NCBI RefSeq assembly: GCF_000784735.1
Contig: NZ_JSYG01000017.1
Location: 124,001-188,000 of the forward strand
Direction: 5' to 3'
Source of the DNA: Dickeya undicola
GTDB lineage: Bacteria; Pseudomonadota; Gammaproteobacteria; Enterobacterales; Enterobacteriaceae
DNA: 64,000 bases
Positions 49,117 through 59,150 of this stretch are shown here, in pieces. Both the position numbers and the translations under genes were made by a program. How positions within the stretch are numbered: position 1 is the stretch's first letter; each line of letters starts with the position of its first letter. The notes below the pieces were generated by a model that searched no databases, was not told the origin of the DNA, and was given only the letters and a program-made list of their open reading frames with translations.

Positions 49117-49187
49117 TCATCAACCGTGGCTTTGACCCGCATCAGTTAATCGGCCGTGATTTTGCCAACCGTGGCTACATCATTTGC

Positions 49188-50105
49188 CTAGCTCAGCAGC
49201 ACGCCCACCGCGAATAGCAGATTGGTGAGCAATGCGCCCTTGACGGTTTTTTCCAGCATCGGGCGCATACTGAATGCGGCAGTTTCCCGCATCACGTAGC
49301 GCCCTTGCTTCACCAGTAAAGGCAGCGCCAGAATAAACAGCCAGCCTGCCAGCGTATGCAGATACAGCATGGCGAACAGTGCCAGACAGACCGGTGCAGT
49401 CATCAACAGCGCCATGTGGTAACGACGGGCTTTGTGAGCGCCGAGCCGTACCGCCAGTGTGTTTTTGCCGTTTTCCCGATCGCTGTCGATATCACGCAGA
49501 TTGTTGATGTTGAGCACCGCGACAGCTAACAGACCACAGGCGGTGGCGGGCAGAATGACGCTGCTGTCAAAGTGGCCGGTTTGCAGATAATACGACCCGG
49601 CCACGCTCAGCCAGCCGAAAAAGATCAGTACCGAGATATCGCCAAGCCCAATATAGCCATACGGCTTATTGCCGACGGTATAGGTGATGGCGGCCAGAAT
49701 CGCCAGCAGCCCGAGCGCCAGGAACACCACGATGTCCACCGGCTTCTCACAGGCCAGTATCACCAATGCGCTGCCAGAAATTGCCGTCAACATCACGGTA
49801 ATGAACAGCGCCTTGCGTAGTTCTTGCAGGCTGATGGCACCCGTCTGGATACCGCGTAGCGGGCCGATGCGGTCTTCCTTGTCGCTACCTTTTACGGCAT
49901 CGCCATAGTCGTTAGCCAGATTAGAGAGGATTTGCAACAAGCCGGCGGTAATCAGCGTCAGCAGTGCGACACCGGGTTTGAAGTTGCTGTGCCAGCAGGC
50001 GATGACGGTGCCGGTAACAATGGAGGCAAAAGCCAGCGGCAGCGTCTTGGGACGCAGGCTGTCCAGCCAGGCTTGGGTTTTGCTGCTATGTGTCAATTGG
50101 GTCAT
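49188..50105 (-). CDS. menA: 1,4-Dihydroxy-2-naphthoate polyprenyltransferase
   Basis: A 305-residue inner-membrane UbiA-family enzyme that joins an octaprenyl chain to 1,4-dihydroxy-2-naphthoate in menaquinone synthesis. The prenyl-diphosphate motif NLANDYGDAVKGSD (about residue 70) and the second Asp-rich motif NNLRDIDSDRENGK (about 185) are intact; about eight to nine hydrophobic segments. I start it at 50105 (MTQLTHSSKTQAW) by comparison with E. coli; a longer in-frame start at 50222 would overlap the hslU terminator. Confidence 0.95.
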   Translation of the reverse strand: MTQLTHSSKTQAWLDSLRPKTLPLAFASIVTGTVIACWHSNFKPGVALLTLITAGLLQILSNLANDYGDAVKGSDKEDRIGPLRGIQTGAISLQELRKALFITVMLTAISGSALVILACEKPVDIVVFLALGLLAILAAITYTVGNKPYGYIGLGDISVLIFFGWLSVAGSYYLQTGHFDSSVILPATACGLLAVAVLNINNLRDIDSDRENGKNTLAVRLGAHKARRYHMALLMTAPVCLALFAMLYLHTLAGWLFILALPLLVKQGRYVMRETAAFSMRPMLEKTVKGALLTNLLFAVGVLLS

Positions 50106-50179
50106 GGTGTTAATGGGCCATGGTATCAGCCAGATTGTGGCGCGTTCAGTTCTGGAAAATAAAGCCTGGTGACGGTGAT

Positions 50180-50212
50180 AAAAACAGCAGTGGGAGGCAT
50201 TGGCCTCCCACT
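50180..50212 (-). terminator. Terminator of hslVU
   Basis: On the minus strand: 10-bp stem AGTGGGAGGC / GCCTCCCACT, loop CAAT, then GCTGTTTTTAT, 33 bp after the hslU stop. Confidence 0.85.
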
Positions 50213-50244
50213 GGTCAGTCATCAGTGCGATCCGTGAACACGGA

Positions 50245-51576
50245 TTATAAGATAAATCGGCTCAGATCTTCATCTGCTACCAACTCATCAAGATGACTGC
50301 GTACATAATCTGCATCGATCGTCACGGTTTGGCCGTTCATTTCGCTGGCTCCGTAGGAGACTTCTTCGATCAACCGTTCCAACACGGTGTGCAGGCGGCG
50401 GGCACCGATGTTCTCTGTGCGTTCGTTGACCTGCCAGGCCGCTTCCGCAATACGGCGGATGCCGTCCGGTTGGAACGTAATGTTGACGCCTTCGGTTTCC
50501 ATCAACGCCTGATACTGACGGGTCAGTGACGCGCTGGGTTCAGTCAAAATACGCTCGAAGTCTTCGGTGGTCAGCGCCTGCAATTCCACGCGGATTGGCA
50601 GACGGCCTTGCAGCTCGGGGATCAGGTCCGATGGGCTGGCGACCTGGAACGCGCCGGAAGCGATAAACAGGATATGGTCAGTTTTTACCATGCCGTGTTT
50701 GGTGGATACCGTGCAGCCTTCCACCAGTGGCAGCAGGTCGCGCTGGACGCCTTCACGCGAGACGTCCGGGCCGGAGGTGTCGCCACGCTTACAGATTTTG
50801 TCGATCTCATCGATGAACACGATACCGTGCTGCTCCACCGCTTCGATTGCCTGTTGCTTAAGCTCTTCCGGGTTGACCAGCTTGGCGGCTTCTTCTTCCA
50901 CCAGCAGCTTAAAGGCTTCGCGAATCTTGATTTTGCGGTTTTTCTGTTTCTGACCGGCCAGATTCTGGAACATCGACTGCAACTGATTGGTCATCTCCTC
51001 CATACCCGGAGGAGCCATGATTTCGACCCCGACAGGAGCGGCTGCCAGCTCGATTTCAATCTCTTTATCGTCAAGCGACCCTTCGCGCAGTTTCTTGCGA
51101 AACGCCTGACGGGCGGCAGACGGCTCGCTGTTTTCTTCCGTTTGTCCCCAGTTGTTCTTGGCGGGTGGAATCAGGACGTCCAGAATGCGCTCTTCGGCCA
51201 GCTCTTCGGCACGGTAGCGGTTTTTCTCCATCGACTGCTGGCGCACCATTTTAATGGCGACATCGGTCAGATCGCGGATAATCGAGTCCACTTCCTTACC
51301 GACGTAGCCCACTTCGGTGAATTTGGTCGCTTCCACCTTGATGAACGGGGCGTTAGCCAGCTTGGCAAGACGACGGGCGATTTCGGTTTTCCCCACCCCG
51401 GTCGGGCCGATCATTAAAATGTTTTTCGGGGTGACTTCATGGCGCAGGCTCTCTTCCAGCTGCATACGACGCCAGCGGTTACGCAAGGCGATCGCCACAG
51501 CGCGCTTCGCTTTGTGCTGGCCGATGATGTAGCTATCAAGCTCGCTGACTATTTCGCGCGGGGTCATTTCGGACAT
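50245..51576 (-). CDS. hslU: HslU ATPase subunit of the HslVU protease
   Basis: A 443-residue AAA+ unfoldase. Walker [14 protein letters not shown] (about residue 57), Walker [11 protein letters not shown] (about 255), the GYVG pore motif (VGYVGKEVD) and the sensor-2 region are intact, as is the C-terminal EDLSRFIL tail that inserts into HslV. It unfolds substrates and feeds them to the HslV dodecamer. Nine bp downstream of hslV. Confidence 0.98.
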   Translation of the reverse strand: MSEMTPREIVSELDSYIIGQHKAKRAVAIALRNRWRRMQLEESLRHEVTPKNILMIGPTGVGKTEIARRLAKLANAPFIKVEATKFTEVGYVGKEVDSIIRDLTDVAIKMVRQQSMEKNRYRAEELAEERILDVLIPPAKNNWGQTEENSEPSAARQAFRKKLREGSLDDKEIEIELAAAPVGVEIMAPPGMEEMTNQLQSMFQNLAGQKQKNRKIKIREAFKLLVEEEAAKLVNPEELKQQAIEAVEQHGIVFIDEIDKICKRGDTSGPDVSREGVQRDLLPLVEGCTVSTKHGMVKTDHILFIASGAFQVASPSDLIPELQGRLPIRVELQALTTEDFERILTEPSASLTRQYQALMETEGVNITFQPDGIRRIAEAAWQVNERTENIGARRLHTVLERLIEEVSYGASEMNGQTVTIDADYVRSHLDELVADEDLSRFIL

Positions 51577-51585
51577 AGTGGATCC

Positions 51586-52116
51586 TTACGCCTTGGAGGC
51601 TAGTTCTTCGATCGTGTGGAACTGGTTGGTGTAGATGCAGATATCACCCGCAATACCCAGTGATTTTTCGACAATCTCCCGGGCGTTTAATTCGGTATTT
51701 TCCAGCAGGGCACGTGCAGCGGCCTGAGCATAAGGGCCGCCGGAGCCGATAGCGATCAGATCGTTTTCCGGCTGAATGACGTCGCCGTTGCCAGTGATAA
51801 TCAGCGATGCGTTTTCATCGGCAACCGCCAGCAGCGCTTCCAGCCGACGCAGCATACGGTCTGTACGCCAGTCTTTAGCCAGTTCCACCGCGGCCTTCAC
51901 CAGATGCCCCTGATGAAGCTCCAGCTTGCGTTCGAACAGTTCAAACAGGGTAAACGCATCAGCGGTGCCGCCAGCGAATCCGGCGATAACCCGGTCGTTG
52001 TACAGACGCCGAACTTTACGCACGTTGCCTTTCATTACGGTGTTGCCCAGGGTGGCCTGCCCGTCTCCGCCAATCACGACCTGACCATTGCGGCGTACGC
52101 TTACAATTGTTGTCAC
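51586..52116 (-). CDS. hslV: HslV peptidase subunit of the HslVU protease
   Basis: A 176-residue threonine protease related to proteasome beta subunits. After removal of Met, the catalytic Thr is the first residue ([20 protein letters not shown]); Lys near 33 ([13 protein letters not shown]) and the GSGG motif near residue 125 are present. It forms double hexamers capped by HslU. A sigma-32 promoter and a 5' stem-loop lie upstream, consistent with heat-shock induction. Confidence 0.98.
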   Translation of the reverse strand: MTTIVSVRRNGQVVIGGDGQATLGNTVMKGNVRKVRRLYNDRVIAGFAGGTADAFTLFELFERKLELHQGHLVKAAVELAKDWRTDRMLRRLEALLAVADENASLIITGNGDVIQPENDLIAIGSGGPYAQAAARALLENTELNAREIVEKSLGIAGDICIYTNQFHTIEELASKA

Positions 52117-52145
52117 GAGTTTATCCCCGTTACTGAGAAAAAGGC

Positions 52146-52163
52146 CCCCGCGCGGACGCGGGG
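52146..52163 (-). ncRNA. 5' UTR stem-loop of hslVU mRNA
   Basis: On the minus strand: CCCCGCG-TCCG-CGCGGGG, a perfect 7-bp stem with a UNCG-class tetraloop. It would lie within the first ~25 nt of the transcript started from the sigma-32 promoter. A stem-loop at the 5' end of hslVU mRNA has been reported to stabilise it in E. coli. The following GGCCTTTTTCTC could also make it the ftsN terminator. Confidence 0.75.
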
Positions 52164-52176
52164 CATATTGACGATA

Positions 52177-52206
52177 AACATGGGGGAGGGGCGGAGGGTT
52201 TTCAAC
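52177..52206 (-). promoter_or_regulatory. Sigma-32 heat-shock promoter of hslVU
   Basis: On the minus strand: GTTGAAA, 14-nt spacer, CCCCATGTT. Sigma-32 consensus is CTTGAAA-N13/14-CCCCATNT, so both elements match almost fully. The -35 element overlaps the last codons of ftsN. Confidence 0.9.
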
Positions 52207-53122
52207 CCCCGCTGGCTAACGGGATGCAGTTGGATTGCCCCATGCCTTTGAGTTTTTGTGCCATTTTGTCGGCTACGGCACGGCTGTTGTACGGACCGAG
52301 CATAATCCGATGCCAACCGCCGCTACTGGCGATACGACTTTCAACGCCAGCAAATGCCAATTCCGCTTTTACCGATTCGGCAGGTTCTGCTGTCTTAAAC
52401 GACCCGCATTGCACCATCCAGCGCTGCTCTTTCTCTGGTTTGGTGTTCTCCGGTTTGTTGTCGGCTTTGGCGGTTTCTTTCGCTGCCGTTTCCGTTTTGG
52501 CGGACTCTTTGCGGGGCTCTGTCTGCACCGGTTTCTGCGTGGTCTGCGCCGGTGACGTCACTGGCTGCGTCGTATGATGCTGGCTGGCTGCCGGAGCGGT
52601 GGTCGTGGTACGTGGCGTCATGGTGCTGGTGTTGGGCACGATCGGCACAATCGTCTGCGGCCTGGGCGCTACCGAGGAGCGTGACGGCATCTGGCTTTGA
52701 TCGTTGTAAGGCACTTCCGTCAGCGTGGTTGGCTGGCGTTTCATGTCCGACTGCATCTGCTCCAGTAGCTGCCGCTGTTCATCGGTTAGTTGGCCTGCCG
52801 ACTGGATTTCGCCGCCCGCTGAAGGTTCAGTCGGCGAAGCGACGCCAATCTGCCGGTTTTCCAGTTCCTTGATATAACGCCAGCGCTCTTCCGGTTTAGG
52901 TGGCAACCCGTTGCCTTTGGTCCCTTGATGTGGCAAGACCGGCGATTCGTCCGGCTTATTGTGGGCGATAAAATAGAGTCCACCGGCAAACGTGACCAGC
53001 ACGGCAACGGCCAGCGCTATCATCGTCTTGGACGCGCCTGAAGACCCGCCTCGTTTCCGGCTGGATGTTTTTTTCCGGCGCGTTCCAGAACGCCCCCGGC
53101 TGACATAGTCTCGTTGTGCCAC
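52202..53122 (-). CDS. ftsN: Cell division protein FtsN
   Basis: A 306-residue bitopic division protein that triggers septal peptidoglycan synthesis. A basic cytoplasmic N-terminus ([14 protein letters not shown], contacting FtsA) is followed by one membrane segment (about residues 34-53), a periplasmic helical part (about 60-125), a long Pro/Thr/Gln/Lys-rich linker (about 150-225) and the C-terminal SPOR domain (about 230-303, [20 protein letters not shown]) that binds denuded glycan. Two cysteines in SPOR are present as in E. coli. Confidence 0.96.
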   Translation of the reverse strand: MAQRDYVSRGRSGTRRKKTSSRKRGGSSGASKTMIALAVAVLVTFAGGLYFIAHNKPDESPVLPHQGTKGNGLPPKPEERWRYIKELENRQIGVASPTEPSAGGEIQSAGQLTDEQRQLLEQMQSDMKRQPTTLTEVPYNDQSQMPSRSSVAPRPQTIVPIVPNTSTMTPRTTTTAPAASQHHTTQPVTSPAQTTQKPVQTEPRKESAKTETAAKETAKADNKPENTKPEKEQRWMVQCGSFKTAEPAESVKAELAFAGVESRIASSGGWHRIMLGPYNSRAVADKMAQKLKGMGQSNCIPLASGG

Positions 53123-53173
53123 AATCGTTTCGTTGCGAAGAAAATAAGTAACAGGCCGCCATGTTACTGAACC

Positions 53174-54244
53174 CTAAAATGTTTGACCAGCACCTGAATT
53201 CTTAAAGCCTGTAACACGCAGGGGCGGCGCGGCGGTACTCTCGCGGATAATCAGTTGGCTGGATACCAGTCGCGACCCTCGCTGGACCTTGTGCTGCTGC
53301 AATTGAGCCAGTAGCAATAGCATGGCTTCGCGGCCGATATCGTAGCGTGGCTGGGAAACGGTGGTCAGCGCTGGAAAACAGTGGCTGGCCTGTGCGATAT
53401 CATCAAATCCAACCACCGACAGGTCACGCGGCACGTCCAGCCCCATTTTGCGCGCCTGCGTCAGTGCCCCCAACGCCATGACGTCGCAATGGCAGAATAT
53501 TGCGGTGGGTGGCGTGGGGTGTGACATTAACCGCACCAGGCCGCGGGCACCGGTGTCATAGCTGAAATCGCCACGCACGATATACTGGTTGTCGATCACC
53601 AGCCCGCAGCGGCGTAACGCCTGGATATAGCCTTGTAGCCGGTATTCGCTGATCGGAATCTGTTCCGGACCAGCGATGCAGGCAATGCGCCGGTGCCCCA
53701 GTTGATTGAGATAACTGACAGCCTCGAATGCTGCGGTCAGGTTATCGATGTGCACGGTGGGCATATCCAGTTCAGGGGCGAATTCGTTTGCCATTACCAT
53801 CGGCGGCAAATGACGGCGTTCGTCCTTGCCCGCATCAAACGGCAACTGCGAGCCGAGCAATAAAATGCCGTCGATTTGCCGGGTGGTGATCAAATCCAGG
53901 AAGGTCTTTTCAGTTTTGCGCTGGTGAGCGCAATCGCCAATGAGCACCAGATAGCCACGTTCTGCGGCTGTTTCCTCAATACCGCGTAGCATTTCGGTGA
54001 AAAAAGGGTCACAGATATCGGGGACGAGCGCCAGAATCGTTCTTGACTCATGTCGCTTCATATTACGGGCAAGATTTTGTGCAGAGTATCCTACCGCCAG
54101 CGCGGCCTGCTCCACCTTTTGGCGGGTGGTGGCCGATACCTTCTCAGGGTTGGTCAAGGCGCGGGACACCGTTGCGGTGGATACACCGGCCTGATCGGCA
54201 ACGTCTTTCATCGTTGCGGGCGGGATGAATTTTTTCTGCTCCAA
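53174..54244 (-). CDS. cytR: LacI-family repressor CytR
   Basis: A 356-residue LacI-family repressor of nucleoside uptake and catabolism genes, acting with CRP and relieved by cytidine. The helix-turn-helix MKDVADQAGVSTATVSRAL begins near residue 12; the periplasmic-binding-like core follows. The best start is TTG at 54244: AAGGAGG lies eight bases upstream, and the N-terminal extension before MKDVA has the same length as in E. coli CytR. The C-terminus is some 15 residues longer than in E. coli. Confidence 0.93.
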   Translation of the reverse strand: MEQKKFIPPATMKDVADQAGVSTATVSRALTNPEKVSATTRQKVEQAALAVGYSAQNLARNMKRHESRTILALVPDICDPFFTEMLRGIEETAAERGYLVLIGDCAHQRKTEKTFLDLITTRQIDGILLLGSQLPFDAGKDERRHLPPMVMANEFAPELDMPTVHIDNLTAAFEAVSYLNQLGHRRIACIAGPEQIPISEYRLQGYIQALRRCGLVIDNQYIVRGDFSYDTGARGLVRLMSHPTPPTAIFCHCDVMALGALTQARKMGLDVPRDLSVVGFDDIAQASHCFPALTTVSQPRYDIGREAMLLLLAQLQQHKVQRGSRLVSSQLIIRESTAAPPLRVTGFKNSGAGQTF

Positions 54245-54677
54245 CGCATTTCCTCCTTGCGTCAGCGTTTACTGGCGCCGTAGTCAAAGGCCGCTGTCAA
54301 AGGTCGGCCACCGTTTTACAGAATGTCTGATTTTGCCATGCACAGTTATGAAACGCGGCATGACCAGGCGGTACTGTCGTGAAGTCTCGTTCGGCTCAGG
54401 GCTTTCGACCGGACTTGCACCGTGCGAGCGGGGACAATATTGGGATCCCTATGCACAGGTATAGCACTGGGTAGCGGGTTGTCACCTGAAGTCTGGCCTT
54501 CGGTATTGTGCCAACCGCCTGATCAGCATACTGCTTACGCCATCACTCTTAACAGATTGCATCCAATATTTATCGAATAATTTACGCAGGTGCTGCCTGA
54601 ATTACCTGTTTCTCGGGGCTGCTCGCAAAAAATACCGCCGCTGCTGGCATCAGATATTTTTGCGATTCAGAATCGAC
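54245..54677. other. Intergenic region between cytR and priA
   Basis: About 430 bp containing the cytR promoter side and the priA 3' region. I see no gene, and no clear terminator or operator. Confidence 0.4.
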
Positions 54678-56936
<2,259 letters not shown>

Positions 56937-57059
56937 TCACGGTACTGTGCGCGGATGCGTTGTGCAATCGCGCGCGTCATCTTGTTTATCCGCGGCGGCG
57001 AGTCCGTACGGATCCAATTGCATCGGTTGGTTAATTTCTGTATGATCCGCCGCCTTTAT

Positions 57060-57151
57060 ACCTTGCGGTGTAAAGAACATTTCATTCAACTTCGTGTGGT
57101 GTCTGGCGGAATAGGGCCGGATAGCGACGCGGCCTTAAACAGAGGTTTCCC
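57060..57151 (+). promoter_or_regulatory. Possible L31 leader upstream of rpmE
   Basis: The ~90 nt before rpmE contain a hairpin GGCCG / CGGCC (57115-57134) just ahead of the AGAGG ribosome site. Autoregulatory L31 leader RNAs have been described in gammaproteobacteria; whether this is one needs a covariance-model search. Confidence 0.4.
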
Positions 57152-57367
57152 ATGAAAGAAGGTATTCACCCGAATTACGTTGAAATTACCGCTACTTGCT
57201 CTTGCGGTAACGTCATCAAAACCCGCTCCACCGTTGGTCACGACCTGAACCTGGACGTATGTGGCGCTTGCCACCCGTTCTTTACCGGTAAACAGCGTGT
57301 GGTTGACACCGGTGGTCGTGTTGAGCGTTTCAACAAACGCTTCAGCATCCCAGGCGCCAAAAAATAA
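57152..57367 (+). CDS. rpmE: Large-subunit ribosomal protein L31 (zinc form)
   Basis: A 71-residue ribosomal protein located at the central protuberance, bridging the subunits. Four zinc ligands are present (CSC at residues 16-18, C37 and C40 in CGAC), so it is the zinc-containing C+ paralogue, not the Zur-regulated YkgM type. AGAGG precedes the ATG. Flanked by priA and metJ as in E. coli. Confidence 0.98.
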   Translation: MKEGIHPNYVEITATCSCGNVIKTRSTVGHDLNLDVCGACHPFFTGKQRVVDTGGRVERFNKRFSIPGAKK

Positions 57368-57418
57368 TTGGCGTTTGTACCAGGGCGGAAAATTGGTTAA
57401 CCGCTTTCCGTCCAAAAC

Positions 57419-57446
57419 AAAGGCACCTGCGGGTGCCTTTGTCGTT
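57419..57446 (+). terminator. Terminator of rpmE
   Basis: Stem CAAAGGCACC / GGTGCCTTTG with loop TGCG, followed by TCGTTTC. Probably bidirectional, also ending metJ. Confidence 0.85.
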
Positions 57447-57481
57447 TCTGGAGTTTTCCCCATCTGCCCTAAACGGGTAAT

Positions 57482-57799
57482 TCAATATTCCCACGTATCT
57501 GGGTCAATCCCCATCTCACGCATAATTGCCTTGGCGGCATCAGGAATTTCGTCGCCGCGTTCTTTACGCAGGTCGTCGTCATTCGGTAAGGGTTGGCCGG
57601 TAAAAGCGTGCAAAAACGCCTCACACAGTAACTCGCTATTGGTTGCGTGACGCAGGTTGTTGACCTGACGACGGGTACGCTCGTCTGTCAGTATCTTTAA
57701 TACTTTCAAAGGGATAGATACGGTGATCTTCTTAACCTGCTCGCTCTTCTTGCCGTGTTCAGCGTATGGGCTTACGTATTCGCCATTCCACTCAGCCAT
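57482..57799 (-). CDS. metJ: Methionine repressor MetJ
   Basis: A 105-residue ribbon-helix-helix repressor that binds met boxes with S-adenosylmethionine as corepressor. The DNA-contacting strand [13 protein letters not shown] and helices are virtually identical to E. coli MetJ. I start it at 57799 ([12 protein letters not shown]). Divergent from metB with met boxes between, so it also represses itself. Confidence 0.97.
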   Translation of the reverse strand: MAEWNGEYVSPYAEHGKKSEQVKKITVSIPLKVLKILTDERTRRQVNNLRHATNSELLCEAFLHAFTGQPLPNDDDLRKERGDEIPDAAKAIMREMGIDPDTWEY

Positions 57800-57902
57800 G
57801 GGATACCTTAAATATTGATCGTGATAAAAACAGTCACTGGCACAAAACACCATAATTCTAACGATTATTATAGGGATGCTCAATCTATACGCAAAGAAGT
57901 TT

Positions 57903-57934
57903 AGAAGTCCAGATGTATTGACGTCTATATCGTC
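57903..57934. promoter_or_regulatory. Met-box array between metJ and metB
   Basis: Four contiguous 8-bp units: AGAAGTCC, AGATGTAT, TGACGTCT, ATATCGTC, compared with the MetJ consensus AGACGTCT (4-7 matches each). Confidence 0.85.
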
Positions 57935-57987
57935 CGGGTTTACTCTCTAATCTCTCTACCTCAGTCCTCCAGTCAGGAAAAGCACCG

Positions 57988-59148
57988 ATGACGCGTAAAC
58001 AGGCTACTATCGCAGTCCGCAGTGGGTTAAACAATGACGAGCAGTTCGGTTGCGTTGTTCCCCCGATTAATCTCTCCAGTACCTACAATTTCACCGGCTT
58101 TAATGAACCCAGAGCACATGACTATTCCCGGCGCGGCAATCCGACCCGTGATGTGGTTCAGCGTGCGCTGGCGGAACTGGAAGGTGGCGCGGGTGCGGTC
58201 ATGACCAGTAGCGGCATGTCGGCGATTCTGCTGGTTTGTACGGTGTTTTTGCGTCCCGGTGACCTGCTGGTGGCTCCACACGATTGCTACGGCGGCAGCT
58301 ACCGTTTGTTCGACAGCATGAGTAAGCGCGGTGCCTATCGGGTGAAATTTGTCGATCAGGGCAATGCGGCTGAGTTACAGGCAGCGCTGGCGGAAAAACC
58401 GAAGCTGGTGCTGGTGGAAAGCCCTAGCAATCCGCTGCTGCGTGTGGTGGATATTGCTGCCATCTGTCAGGCGGCGCGCGAAGCGGGCGCGGTGAGCGTG
58501 GTGGATAACACCTTCCTGAGTCCGGCGTTGCAAAATCCGCTACAGTTGGGGGCGGATCTGGTGGTGCACTCTTGCACTAAATACCTCAATGGTCATTCTG
58601 ATGTGGTAGCCGGTGCGGTTATCGCCCGTGACCCAGCGGTAGTAACCGATTTGGCCTGGTGGGCCAATAATATTGGTGTGACCGGCGCGGCCTTTGATAG
58701 TTACTTGTTGCTGCGCGGTTTGCGTACACTGTCGCCGCGTATAACGCTTGCGCAGAAGAATGCGCTGCAAATTGTGGAGTATTTGCAGCATCAGCCGCTG
58801 GTGAAAGCGTTGTATCATCCATCTTTACCTGGGAACGCCGGTCATGATATTGCCCGTCGGCAGCAGTCCGGTTTTGGTGCGATGCTGAGTTTTGAGCTGG
58901 ATGGTGATGAAGGAACGCTGCGTCGTTTTCTGTCTGCACTGGAACTGTTCACGCTGGCGGAATCGCTGGGTGGCGTAGAGAGTCTGATTTCTCACGCCGC
59001 TACCATGACCCATGCAGGTATGGCACCAGAAGCGCGTGCCGCCGCCGGTATCTCGGAGACGTTATTGCGTATTTCTGTCGGTATTGAAGACGGTGACGAT
59101 CTGGTTGCCGATCTGGACAGAGCATTTCAGGCAGCAGCCAAGAGGTAA
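57988..59148 (+). CDS. metB: Cystathionine gamma-synthase
   Basis: A 386-residue PLP enzyme of the Cys/Met-metabolism family forming cystathionine from O-succinylhomoserine and cysteine. The PLP lysine is in HSCTKYLNGHSDVVAGA (about residue 198), and the active-site YSRRGNPTRDV and SGMSAI segments are intact. Same length as E. coli MetB. The first gene of metBL, two bases from metL. Repressed by MetJ through the array at 57903. Confidence 0.97.
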   Translation: MTRKQATIAVRSGLNNDEQFGCVVPPINLSSTYNFTGFNEPRAHDYSRRGNPTRDVVQRALAELEGGAGAVMTSSGMSAILLVCTVFLRPGDLLVAPHDCYGGSYRLFDSMSKRGAYRVKFVDQGNAAELQAALAEKPKLVLVESPSNPLLRVVDIAAICQAAREAGAVSVVDNTFLSPALQNPLQLGADLVVHSCTKYLNGHSDVVAGAVIARDPAVVTDLAWWANNIGVTGAAFDSYLLLRGLRTLSPRITLAQKNALQIVEYLQHQPLVKALYHPSLPGNAGHDIARRQQSGFGAMLSFELDGDEGTLRRFLSALELFTLAESLGGVESLISHAATMTHAGMAPEARAAAGISETLLRISVGIEDGDDLVADLDRAFQAAAKR

Positions 59149-59150
59149 CA

